DNA from: Longispora sp040681875
GTDB lineage: Bacteria > Actinomycetota > Actinomycetes > Mycobacteriales > Micromonosporaceae
NCBI RefSeq assembly: GCF_040681875.1
Contig: NZ_JBFAZP010000001.1
Location: 1-64,000, forward strand
Reading direction: 5' to 3'
DNA: 64,000 bases
The notes under the pieces were generated by a model. The model was not told the DNA's origin and made no database searches. It saw only the letters and a program-made list of their open reading frames with translations. The position numbers and the translations under genes are program-made. Positions 26,422 through 35,700 of this stretch are shown one piece after another. Each line of letters begins with the position of its first letter. Position 1 is the stretch's first letter.

Positions 26422-27201
26422 TCAGCGCCAGAACCACTTCTGGTTGTCCTGCCCATTGCACGGCCACAGCTTGACCGGACTGCCCGGGGCAGTGGCCCGG
26501 TTGTAGACGTCCGCGCACTTGTCGGCCTGGACGTTGACGAGGTCGTTGGCCGGGTTCAGTCGAAACTGTTGCGCCCGGTTTCCGGTGCAGTTGGCGACCT
26601 GCACAGTCGTCAGGTCGGCGGTGGAACCCCAGGCCGCGTCCATGCACAGCCCGACGGAACGGATCGTGCCGTCGGCGACGGCCTCCCAGTGTTGGGCCGG
26701 GGAGTTGTCACAGGTGGCGAGCACGAGGGCCGTGCCGTCGGAGCCGACGGTCGCACTCAGGCACAGCCGGGACTGCACGCCGACGATCGCCCGGCCGGGC
26801 ACCGCCGGGGCCGGCGCCGGAGGTTGTGGCTGCGGCTGCGGCCGGGCACTCGGCCGAGGAGCCCCGGGCGCGTCGGGCTGCTGTCCACCCTGAGCCGGGG
26901 CGGCGGGCGGTGCGGTCGTCGTGGCCGGGGAGGCCGCCGCCGGGCCGCTGGGCGACGGGGAGACCTTCACGGGGGTACTCGATGAGCTGGTCAACGGCAC
27001 CGGCAACGCCGCCGCCCGGGGTTGGGCGGCGGTATCCACACCGAGCGGCAGGGGTGGCGCGAGGGACACGACAGCGGCCAGCCCGGCCGCCGCAGCCAGG
27101 GTCACCCACACCCTCGTACCGGGCAGCAATCCCCGGCGGGGCGCGGCCGGCCGCCGGGCGAAGACCGATGCGAAGGTGGGCCGGTTCGGGATCGCGGGCA
27201 T
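26422..27201 (-). CDS. Membrane-anchored ricin-B lectin protein
   Basis: A 259-residue protein whose ATG lies two bases after the stop of the AAA+ gene, so it is translationally linked. Residues 1-30 are cytosolic and basic. Residues about 31-55 are a single membrane segment (VWVTLAAAAGLAAVVSL), followed by an 80-residue Pro/Ser/Ala linker typical of wall-spanning stalks. Residues about 137-259 are a ricin-type trefoil (SRLCLSATVG, CMDAAWGS, KCADVYNRA, with Q.W/QKW ends). Type II topology would place the lectin outside the cell. Its position at the end of the effector/AAA+ chain suggests a surface-binding or effector-retention role; this is inferred. Confidence 0.82.
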   Translation of the reverse strand: MPAIPNRPTFASVFARRPAAPRRGLLPGTRVWVTLAAAAGLAAVVSLAPPLPLGVDTAAQPRAAALPVPLTSSSSTPVKVSPSPSGPAAASPATTTAPPAAPAQGGQQPDAPGAPRPSARPQPQPQPPAPAPAVPGRAIVGVQSRLCLSATVGSDGTALVLATCDNSPAQHWEAVADGTIRSVGLCMDAAWGSTADLTTVQVANCTGNRAQQFRLNPANDLVNVQADKCADVYNRATAPGSPVKLWPCNGQDNQKWFWR

Positions 27202-27203
27202 GG

Positions 27204-29726
27204 TCACTCCACTCTCAACGGGGCGGGTGCGGCCGACGGCGGCAGGTCTCCGACTTCCAACAGGACGAGCTCGGCAGGGCTGGCCTCGGCCATTTCGGCG
27301 ACCCGCTGCGCCTGGCGTTCCGTCATCTCCTGGAACACCTGACGGGCGAGCCGACCGTTGCCGAAGCCCTCGGCGCGCGGCAGGGTGTCGAAGTACGCGC
27401 CGAGGCCGGAGCGGGCCGCGGCGGTCAGTTCGTAGCGGTGGGTGTCCGCCCGGTGCTCGACGATCGACAGCAGTTGCTCGGAGTCGTAGTCGACGAAGTG
27501 CAGGGTTCGACTGAACCGCGAAGCCAGTCCGGGGTTGGCGGCCACGAACCGGCCCATCTCGTCCGGGTAGCCGGCCGCGATCACCACCACGTCGTCCCGG
27601 TGGTCCTCCATCAGCTTGACCAGGGTGGCGATCGCCTCCTGACCGAAGTCGTTGCCCCCGCCGACCGGCACGAGGGAGTACGCCTCGTCGATGAACAGCA
27701 CTCCGCCGAGCGCGCTGGTCACGGCGGCCGTCGTCTTCGGGCCGGTGTGGCCCACGTACTCGCCCACCAGCGCGCTGCGGTCCACCTCGACCAGGTGGCC
27801 CCGGCGGAGCAGGCCCAGGGCGCGCAGCAGCCGACCGTAGAGCCGGGCGACCGTGGTCTTGCCCGTGCCCGGGTTGCCGGCGAACACCAGGTGCCGGCTC
27901 AGTGGCGGCGCGGGCAGGCCGGCCTCCTCGCGGCGGCGGACCGTCTGCATCAGCTTCACGAGCGCGCCGACGTCGCGCTTGACCCGGTCCAAGCCGACCA
28001 GGCCGGCGAGTTCGCCGAGCAGGTCGTCGAGCGACTCGTCGGGCTCGGGGTGGACGTCGGGGGCCGGCGGTACGGGCGTACCCGACGGGGCGGAGGTGAG
28101 GGCCAATGGCGCGGGCACGAGCTCTCCCGCGTTGAGGAAGGTGGGTGTCGCTCCCTCGTCGGCGCTCAGCTCCTGCGGGGAGTCCAGTACTCGGCAGTCG
28201 TCGAAGACCGGGTTCGCGCCCTTGCCGACGTGCAGCGCCGGGTAGCCCGCGGCGCGGACCGTACACCGGGTGAACAGGCCGGAGGCGCCCTCTGCGACGA
28301 ACACCCCGTTCTTCGTGGTGTCCGCGATCGTCAGGTCGCTGACCTGGGGCCGCGAACCGGTCCAGGCGACCAGCCCCGAGCCGCCGCTGCCGTGGATCGC
28401 ACCGCCGGCGATCCGGACCTCCTCCGCCGTGTCGACCACGACGCCGGCGGCCCCGGCGGCGACGACGCGGGTGTCGGTCATCGTCAGGCCGCCACCGGTG
28501 GTGACGTCCACGCCGACCCTGGTGGGGCGGTCAACGACGCAGCCGGCGACCTCGGTGACCGCCGTCGAACCCGCCCGGATCCCGGTGTCGGCGGACGTGA
28601 TCCGACAGTCGCGGACCTCGACGGCGGCCCGCTCGGCCGCGTGCACGCCGGACATGGCCAGGTCCAGCAGGTCGCAGCCGGCGAGGCTGACCTGTGCGTC
28701 ACCGACGGCGTGCACACCGTGCTCGGCACTGTCGCGGACCTGGCAGCGTGCGAGGAGCACCCGCGCGTCGCCGGCCGCGTGCACGGCGCTGAACCGGGCT
28801 GTGACCAGCCGGCAGTCCGTCAGCTCCGCCGTGGACGCGCCGCCGGCGAGGAGGAGGTTCGCGCCCGCGCCCCGGACCAGGCAGCCGTCGGCGGTCAGCA
28901 CCGCGTCGTCGCGGACGACGAGCCCGCTGGCGGCCGGTGCCTCGAGCCGGCAGTCCGTCAGCCGCACCCGGGCCCGGCCGGTGGCCTGGACCCCTGCGGC
29001 CCCGGCCAGGGCGAGCAGGGTGTCGGTGGCTGCCAGCTCGGCGGAGTCCTCCAGCAGCAGGCCGCTGCGCCCGGTGGCCTCGATCCGGCAGTCGGCGAGC
29101 ACGGCCCGCGCCGAGCCCCGGGCCCGCAGCCCCGAGCCGCCGGTGCCGTGCACCCACAGCCGGCGCGCCGCCAGTACGGCCGTCCCGGACAGCAGCACGG
29201 CGGTGCCGTCCACGGCCGTGATCCGGACGTCGTTGAGTTCGGCGCGGACCCGGCCCGACAGGTGCAGGGCCACCTGGCCGGCGCCCTCGATCCGGACGTT
29301 GTCGAGGACCAGTGCCGTCGCCGGGGCGTGGGTGCCCTCCTCCGGCTCGGGGTCCGGATCCGCCGACCCGTCGCGCGCCTCGATCCGGCCGCCGCGCAGC
29401 ACCGTGTCGCGCAGTACGAGGCCGCCGCCGTCGAGGAGTTCGACCGTCGGGGTGGAGTCGTCCCCGCCGTACACGAGCAGGTCGCGGACCTCGCAGTGCG
29501 CGGCGCCGACGGTCAGCGCCGGGCCGCCGGCCGCCGGGCGCAGTTCGACGGTGCCCGGGCCGGCCGCCGCGCACAGGGTCAGCGGGTGGTCGAGGCGGAC
29601 GCTCTCCCGGTACGTGCCCGGTGCGACGAGGATCGTGTCGCCGGGCGTGGCGGCGCGCACCGCGTCTCCGATCGAGCGGTGCGCGCCCCGGCCCTTGGCC
29701 GCCACGAGGAGTGCCGGGCGGTTCAT
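27204..29726 (-). CDS. Parallel beta-helix and CbbX/EccA-type AAA+ ATPase fusion
   Basis: An 840-residue cytosolic protein. Residues about 10-525 are right-handed parallel beta-helix repeats of about 23 residues, starting with the pectate-lyase/NosD-like VAPGTYRESVRL. Repeats of the type L.DCRIE.TG.SGLLL then continue many times. Residues about 570-830 are an AAA+ domain of the CbbX/SpoVK/EccA type: FAGNPGTGKTTVARL (Walker A, near 620), VLFIDEAYSLVP (Walker B), then GYPDEM and ASRFSRTLHF with arginine residues. In ESX systems EccA has TPR repeats before the same AAA+ type; here a beta-helix replaces them. Its start overlaps the giant effector's stop (ATGA), which makes a chaperone or unfoldase role for that protein likely. 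Confidence 0.88.
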   Translation of the reverse strand: MNRPALLVAAKGRGAHRSIGDAVRAATPGDTILVAPGTYRESVRLDHPLTLCAAAGPGTVELRPAAGGPALTVGAAHCEVRDLLVYGGDDSTPTVELLDGGGLVLRDTVLRGGRIEARDGSADPDPEPEEGTHAPATALVLDNVRIEGAGQVALHLSGRVRAELNDVRITAVDGTAVLLSGTAVLAARRLWVHGTGGSGLRARGSARAVLADCRIEATGRSGLLLEDSAELAATDTLLALAGAAGVQATGRARVRLTDCRLEAPAASGLVVRDDAVLTADGCLVRGAGANLLLAGGASTAELTDCRLVTARFSAVHAAGDARVLLARCQVRDSAEHGVHAVGDAQVSLAGCDLLDLAMSGVHAAERAAVEVRDCRITSADTGIRAGSTAVTEVAGCVVDRPTRVGVDVTTGGGLTMTDTRVVAAGAAGVVVDTAEEVRIAGGAIHGSGGSGLVAWTGSRPQVSDLTIADTTKNGVFVAEGASGLFTRCTVRAAGYPALHVGKGANPVFDDCRVLDSPQELSADEGATPTFLNAGELVPAPLALTSAPSGTPVPPAPDVHPEPDESLDDLLGELAGLVGLDRVKRDVGALVKLMQTVRRREEAGLPAPPLSRHLVFAGNPGTGKTTVARLYGRLLRALGLLRRGHLVEVDRSALVGEYVGHTGPKTTAAVTSALGGVLFIDEAYSLVPVGGGNDFGQEAIATLVKLMEDHRDDVVVIAAGYPDEMGRFVAANPGLASRFSRTLHFVDYDSEQLLSIVEHRADTHRYELTAAARSGLGAYFDTLPRAEGFGNGRLARQVFQEMTERQAQRVAEMAEASPAELVLLEVGDLPPSAAPAPLRVE

Positions 29727-32700
29727 CGGGCGTAGTACCAGGGGTTGTCGTGCATGCGGTACTCCTTGAGGAGGGTGGCGGTGAAGGTCTTCTCCAAGAT
29801 CCGCCAGGGCAGTTGCAGGGCGAACTCGGCGACGCCCTGCCGGTGGAAGAGCCGGCCTCCGCCACCGGCGAACAGGGCGGTCTTGAGGATCGAGCTGGAC
29901 GCGGCGGCCGTGACGCCCGCCGCCATGCTCAGCAGTCCGTCGTAGACGGCGGCCCCGCCGGTCAGGAGCACCGTGTTGCCGTTCTTGTCCGTGATGCCGA
30001 ACACGGCCGCGTTCATGCTGCCGTTGACGAAGCTGGTCAGGCCCGCGACCGGCACGTTGAACGCGAAGTCGTAGGTGCCGCCGCGCCACCGGGTGGCCGT
30101 CTCGTTGCCGGCCCATTCGTTGCTGTAGTGCTTGTCGTGGTTGAGCGGCTTGCGGAACCACGGCTTGCCGCTGTCGAGGTTGGCCAGGCCGTTCTTCCAG
30201 TCGGCGGAACGTTGCATCCGGCCGAACCGGTTGTCGTGGACGAGCGCGCCGACCCCGGTCTTCAGGGACGCGCCGACCGCGGCGTTCGCGAAGGCCTTCA
30301 GCACGTCCTTGCCGTTGAACTGGGTGCCGGCGATGGCGTCCACGATGGCGTTGACCCCGAGGTTGGCCGCGAACTCCAGGAGGAACTCCTGGGTGAACTC
30401 CAGCGCGATCTTCTCCATCGCGAGCTTGACGTAGGGCTGGTAGAGGGCCTCGGTCGCGTGGGTGGCCGGGTGGCGCAGCTCGCCGCCCCACTGCATCCGG
30501 TTGGCCTCGCGGACCCGGCGGTTCCAGCCCCGGACCTCGGTGACCGCGCCCCGGTAGTCCAGTTCGCGGCCGATGGGTCCGTGCTGGCCGCCGAGCACGT
30601 CGAACACGTAGCCGCTGTCGGAGCGCTGGGCGACGACGTTGCCGTGGGCGTCGTAGCGGTTCCACTGACCGCGCCACGCGTCGCGTTCGAGGAAGCCGCC
30701 CGTGGTCAGCGCGGAGCGTTCCCGCACCACGGTGCCGAAGTCGAACTCGCGCCACACGTGCGGCGAGGGCACGTGCAGGGGCCCGCCCGGGTGGTACTCC
30801 CGGACCCGGTGCACGAGCGCGCCGGCCGGGATCTCCCGGACCAGGGTCGCCGGGCCGGCCGGCGGCACCACCGAGTCCCGGAACCGCACCGCCCCGTCGT
30901 GCCAGCCTGCGACCCAGGCGTTGGCGTCGGCACGCCACCAGGTGCGTTCCAACAGGCCGGCCGGGTAGTCGCGGACGTTGCCGAACTTGTCGGCCTTGTG
31001 CCACTCCCAGCGGAACCCTCCGGCCGCACCCGCGTCGGGCACCCGCCAGCTGTCCACGTGCCCGCCGCCGTCGAGCATCCGCCGGTCCCGCACGAGGCTG
31101 CGCACCCCGGCGGCGTCGACCGTGAAGTCCCGGAACGAGTCGTCGAACGCGGTGTCGGAGCCGTTGAAGCCCCGGTCGAACTCGCGGATCCCCGTTCGGG
31201 GCGCGCCGGCCGGAGCGTCGAGGTCCGTCCAGGTCCAGGTGCGCGAGTCGGTACGGGCGTTGTAGCCGGACCAGTGCCACCGGCCGGGGTTCACCGGCGC
31301 GTGCGCCTCGATCCGGTGCCCCTGCCCGCCGCCCGGCACCGGCCAGCGGTCCTGGCGGCCCAGCACCGTGCCGTGCGGGTCGCGCAGCACCCAGTGGTCG
31401 GTGCCCTCGTGCGCGCCGAGCCGACCGGCTATCGAACCGTCGGCCGCGCCCGGGGTCATCGGGAGGCGGAACTCCTTGACCGTGCCGTCGGCGTACCCGG
31501 CCCGGGCGACCCGCCAGCCGCCGCCTCCCGGGGTGTACCAGTCCCCGCCCTGCCGCTGCGGGTGGTACACGTCCTCCCAGATCCGGCCGTCCGCGTTTCC
31601 GCCGGGCGCGACGTCCCTGCGGTGCCCGGACAGTTTCCCCGCACCTTCCGACCAGGGTGTCGCCCCGGGGGCCCGGGGCGTCTGGGCGGGCAGGTCGACC
31701 CGCCCGTGGCCGACGTTGAGGGTGTTGCCGTGGTCGAGCTTTCCGGTGAACCGGACCAGGCGGCCGTTGGCGGCGAAGTCGTAGACGTTGTCGCCCATGC
31801 CGACGAACCGGAAGCCGGTGCTGCTGTTCGGTCCGACGGTATGCGTCCAGGTGAACAGTTGGAAGTTCGTGTCGGACCGCAGGAACCGGTTGGCCCCGAA
31901 CACCTGGCCGTCGACCCCGGCCAGTGCTCGGCGCACCCAGTGCGGAGGGCGCTGCTCCGACCAGCGGTGCGTCTCCAGGGTCGAGCCGTCCGGGAGGCGT
32001 TCGCGGCGGCCGGCGTCCTTGCCGTGCGGGGAGTGCTGCTGCCAGGTGTCGAGGCGGTTGCCGCCTGCCAGGTCGTGCTGGCGGTACATGCCGGCGTTGG
32101 TCGGGGTGTGCGCGGGGCCCCACTGGCGTTGGACGTACTCGCCCGGGTTGCCGTGCGCCACGCGGTCCGTCCAACCCCCGTCGGCGTCGCGGACCCGGGG
32201 GCCGTGGGCGAGTCGCTCGCCGGCGGCGTCGTACCGGTGCCAGGTCCAGTGCCCGAGCGGGGTGCGCAGGCCCACCACGTCGCCGCCGCCGAGCGCCTGG
32301 CGGAGTTCGTGCCGGTCGCCGCCGGTGTGGCTGACGTCGCGCCAGGCCACGGCGGAGTTGTCGGCGTGGCGGAGCCCGTGGTCGACGACCCGACCGTCGG
32401 CGCCGAATTCCGTCCAGTGCGGCCGTTGCGAGCCCCTGCCGAAGGAGTCGTCGAACCGGCGGACCACGTCGAGGGTCGTACCGCCCGCGAGGGGTCGGCT
32501 GTCGAAGACCTCCCCGCCGGTGTCTGTGACCAGGCGCAACCGGCCGCCCCCCGCCCCGGACGCGTCGACGGTGCCGCGCTGGAACGGCCCCGGGTTGGCG
32601 ACCGGCCCGGCGGCGTCGTGCAGCAGCCAGGTGCGCGGTGTGCCGTCCTGCGGCAGGGTGAGCACGAACTGCCGGCCGGTCGGCGCGCCGTCCCGGACGA

Positions 32701-35700
32701 TGTTGATGCCCTGCCGGGTCATCGCCCCGTCGGCCGCGAAGGTGCGGAACTCGCCGAGCTTCCCGACGGACTGGTCGGTGACCTGGAAGCCGGCGCCGTG
32801 CGGCTGGACGGCCAGGTGCGGGACCGTCTGCCCGGTGCGCACCTCGACCCGGCCGGCGCCGCCCGCCGCGGGGGTGACGCCCAGGTGCCCGGTGGCCCGG
32901 CCGTCGATGGTGCGCAGCGGCACCCCGGTCTCCGCGAGGCCCCCGGCGTTGTCGAACCGGTGGAACGCCCCGGCCCCTTGCAGGTCCGTGAACTGGAACC
33001 CGGTGCCGTGCGGCGTCAGGGTGTACCGGACGCCCGTCACCTCCCCGTGCACCGCCCCGCCGCCGACCGGCGTCACCACGAACCGGTCCGGCAAGGCGGC
33101 CCCGCCGACGGCCCGCGCCGGCGCGCCGGTCTCGGTGAGCACGCCGTGCCCGTCGAACCGGGCGAAGGCGTGTTCGGCGTTCTGGTCGGCGATCCGGAAA
33201 CCGGTGGCCTCGACCGTGACCTGGTAGTGCCCGGCGGTGGTCTCGATCGTGTTCGGGCCGTGCGGGGGCGTGAGCAGGAAACGGTCGGGCAGGGCGGCCC
33301 CGCCGGCGTCGCGGAGCGGGGTGCCGGTGCCGGTCAGGACACCGTTGCGGTCGAAGCGGTGGAAGGCGTGCTCGGCGGCCGGGTCCGCGATCCGGAAACC
33401 ATGGGCGTCGGCCAACACTTGGAACCGGCCGACCGTGGTCTCCACCGACGTCGCACCGCCTCCGGCCGGGCGCAGCAGGAACCGGTCCGGCAGGGCCACC
33501 CCGCCCGCGTCCCGCAACGGGGTTCCGGTCGCCACCAGGTTGCCCTGGTGGTCGAAGCGGTGGAAGGCGTGATCCGCGCCGGGGTCGGCGATCCGGAAAC
33601 CGTTGGCCTCGGCCGTGACGCGCAGGTGCGCGGCGGCCTCCACGGTGGCCTGGCCGCCGCCGGCCGGGGTGACCAGGAAGGTACCCGGCACCGGCGTGCC
33701 CGGCGCGGTGAACAGCGGCGTGCCGGCGGCGGTCGGGTTGCCCTCGGCGTCGAACCGGTGGAACGTCCCGTGCGCCGCCGGGTCCGTGACCTGGAACCCG
33801 GTGCCGTGCGCCGTGACAGGGTGCAGGGCCCCGTCGGTCTCGATCCGGGTCGGCCCGGTGGTGGGCGTGACCGCGAACCGGCCCGGTAGCGGTCGGCCGT
33901 CCACGCCGTGCAGCACCCGGCCGGACTCGGCGACGACGCCGTCCGGCTGGAATCGGTGGAACCCGTCCCCCAGGTCGATCTGGAAACCGCCCTGGTGCGG
34001 GCGGACCGGCACGGTCAGGGGGGCGCCGGTCTCGTCGAGCAGCCTCGGCGCGCCGCCGGTGGTGTCGACCCGCAGGCCGATCGGCTGGCCGACGTCGTCG
34101 CGCAAGGTGACCAGGCCCTGGACCGGGACGTCCGAGTCGCCGACGGGCCTGGAGAACACCGGGCCGGCGCCGACGAGGCGGGGCCGTTCGCGCACGGAGT
34201 CGCGGAGCAGCTCGCCGAGCTTGCGGTCCATGGCACCCGGGTGCACGCCGAGCCGGCCGAGGTCCCCTTCGAGGCGGTCGACGCGGGCCACGGCGGCCGT
34301 GTAGCTGCGCTCGGCCGCGAGCTCGAAGGCTCCGGGGCCGCGCGAGGACTCCCCCTGCCGGTGGGCGAGGTCCGTCCAGGTCTGTTCGGCGCGGGCCAGG
34401 TCGTTGCGGGCCCGGGTGTAGGCGGCCCAGGTCTCGATCCGTTGGGCCCGGGCCGGGTCGTCCAGGGCGCCGAACGCGCCGCCCAGGCGTTCGCTGTCGT
34501 AGTGCCAGGCGCGGTCGAGTTCGGCTGCCGTGAGCCTGCCCCGATTGCCCGCCGGTGCGGGTATGTGGCCTCCGGAGTGCGCGGGACCGCTCCGGGCCGG
34601 GCGTCCGTCGAGGACGGTGTGTCCGGGGCCGCCCTGCCCGCCGAGGTGCACCGTGCCCGGCGGGAACGAGAGATCCTTTTCGGGTACGCCCGGCACGCGG
34701 CCGTCCGGGGTGGTCGGATGCCCCACGGGCCCGGGGCCCGCTCCGTGTTCCACCGGCCCGGGTCCCGAAGGCAGGTCCCCCCTACCCGGTCCGGAGGACG
34801 GTTCCGCCCGCCCGGGTCCGGATGGCGGATCGACCCGCCCGGGACCCGAGGGGAGCTCCACCCGTCCGGGGCCCGAGGCCGGATCGACCCGGCCGGGACC
34901 GGTGGGCGGATCGACCCGGCCGGAGCCTGGCGGCAGGTCGGTGCCCCGGGTGGGGGCCGGCGGGGTGTGCGTCGTGCCGTTGGCGGGGAGCGGGTCGACG
35001 GCACGGTCGCCGGTGCGCAGCGGGGCCGGCCCGTGCAGCAGGTCCAGTGCGGAGTCGACCGTGGACGCCGGCACGTGCGGGGCCCCGGGCGGCGGGCCGG
35101 ACGCGACCTGGGCCGGGTGCGGCGGTGGCACGGTCGGCGTCGCCCGGACCAGGGCGTGCGCGTCGGGACCGCTGGACCGGCCGGCCGTGACCGGGGAGCC
35201 TGGCCCGTCGAGCACCCGGGCGGGTTCGCGTACCGGGGGCGGGCCGCTGAGGGCGTCGGTCCGGGGCGGGGACGCCAGCGGCGTACCCGGAAGATCCGCT
35301 CTGCCGCCCGACAGCCCGGCGGTCGGCGGCGGTCCGGCGGCGTCGATCCGGCCGCCCGAGCCCGCCAGGCCGCGCACCTCGACCGTGGCCGGGGTGCCGA
35401 ACGCGTGCGCCGGATCCAGGCCGGGCCGCACGGCTGCCGGGGTCGGCTCGACGAGCCGGTGGACGTCCAGCTCCCCCGGCCGCACGTGCACGGGCTCGCG
35501 GCTGACGACCGGCGGCAGGTCGAGGGACACGTGCCGGGCCCCGACCGCCTGCCCGGTGTGGTCGCCGATCCGCCCGCCCGCCCCGTGCAGCCCGCCGGGG
35601 GCCCCGGTCAGGGTGTGCGTGGCCGTGTTGCCGCCGGCCAGCAGGTCGAACGAGGCCAGCACGGTCGGACTGTGCCCGGCACCGCTGAGGCCTGGCGCGT

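Noticed and set aside
26826..29735. Plus-strand open frame of 969 codons opposite the beta-helix/AAA+ gene
   Set aside because: It is antisense to a gene with clear AAA+ motifs. Its translation is Gly/Arg/Val-rich with no domain, as expected of GC-rich shadow frames.
29312..33889. Plus-strand open frame of 1525 codons
   Set aside because: Antisense to the giant effector gene. Long open frames arise from the high GC content, and no start signal or motif supports it.
34730..34935. Direct repeats resembling a CRISPR array
   Set aside because: The 30-bp units are contiguous without unique spacers and lie in frame inside the effector gene, encoding a decapeptide repeat.
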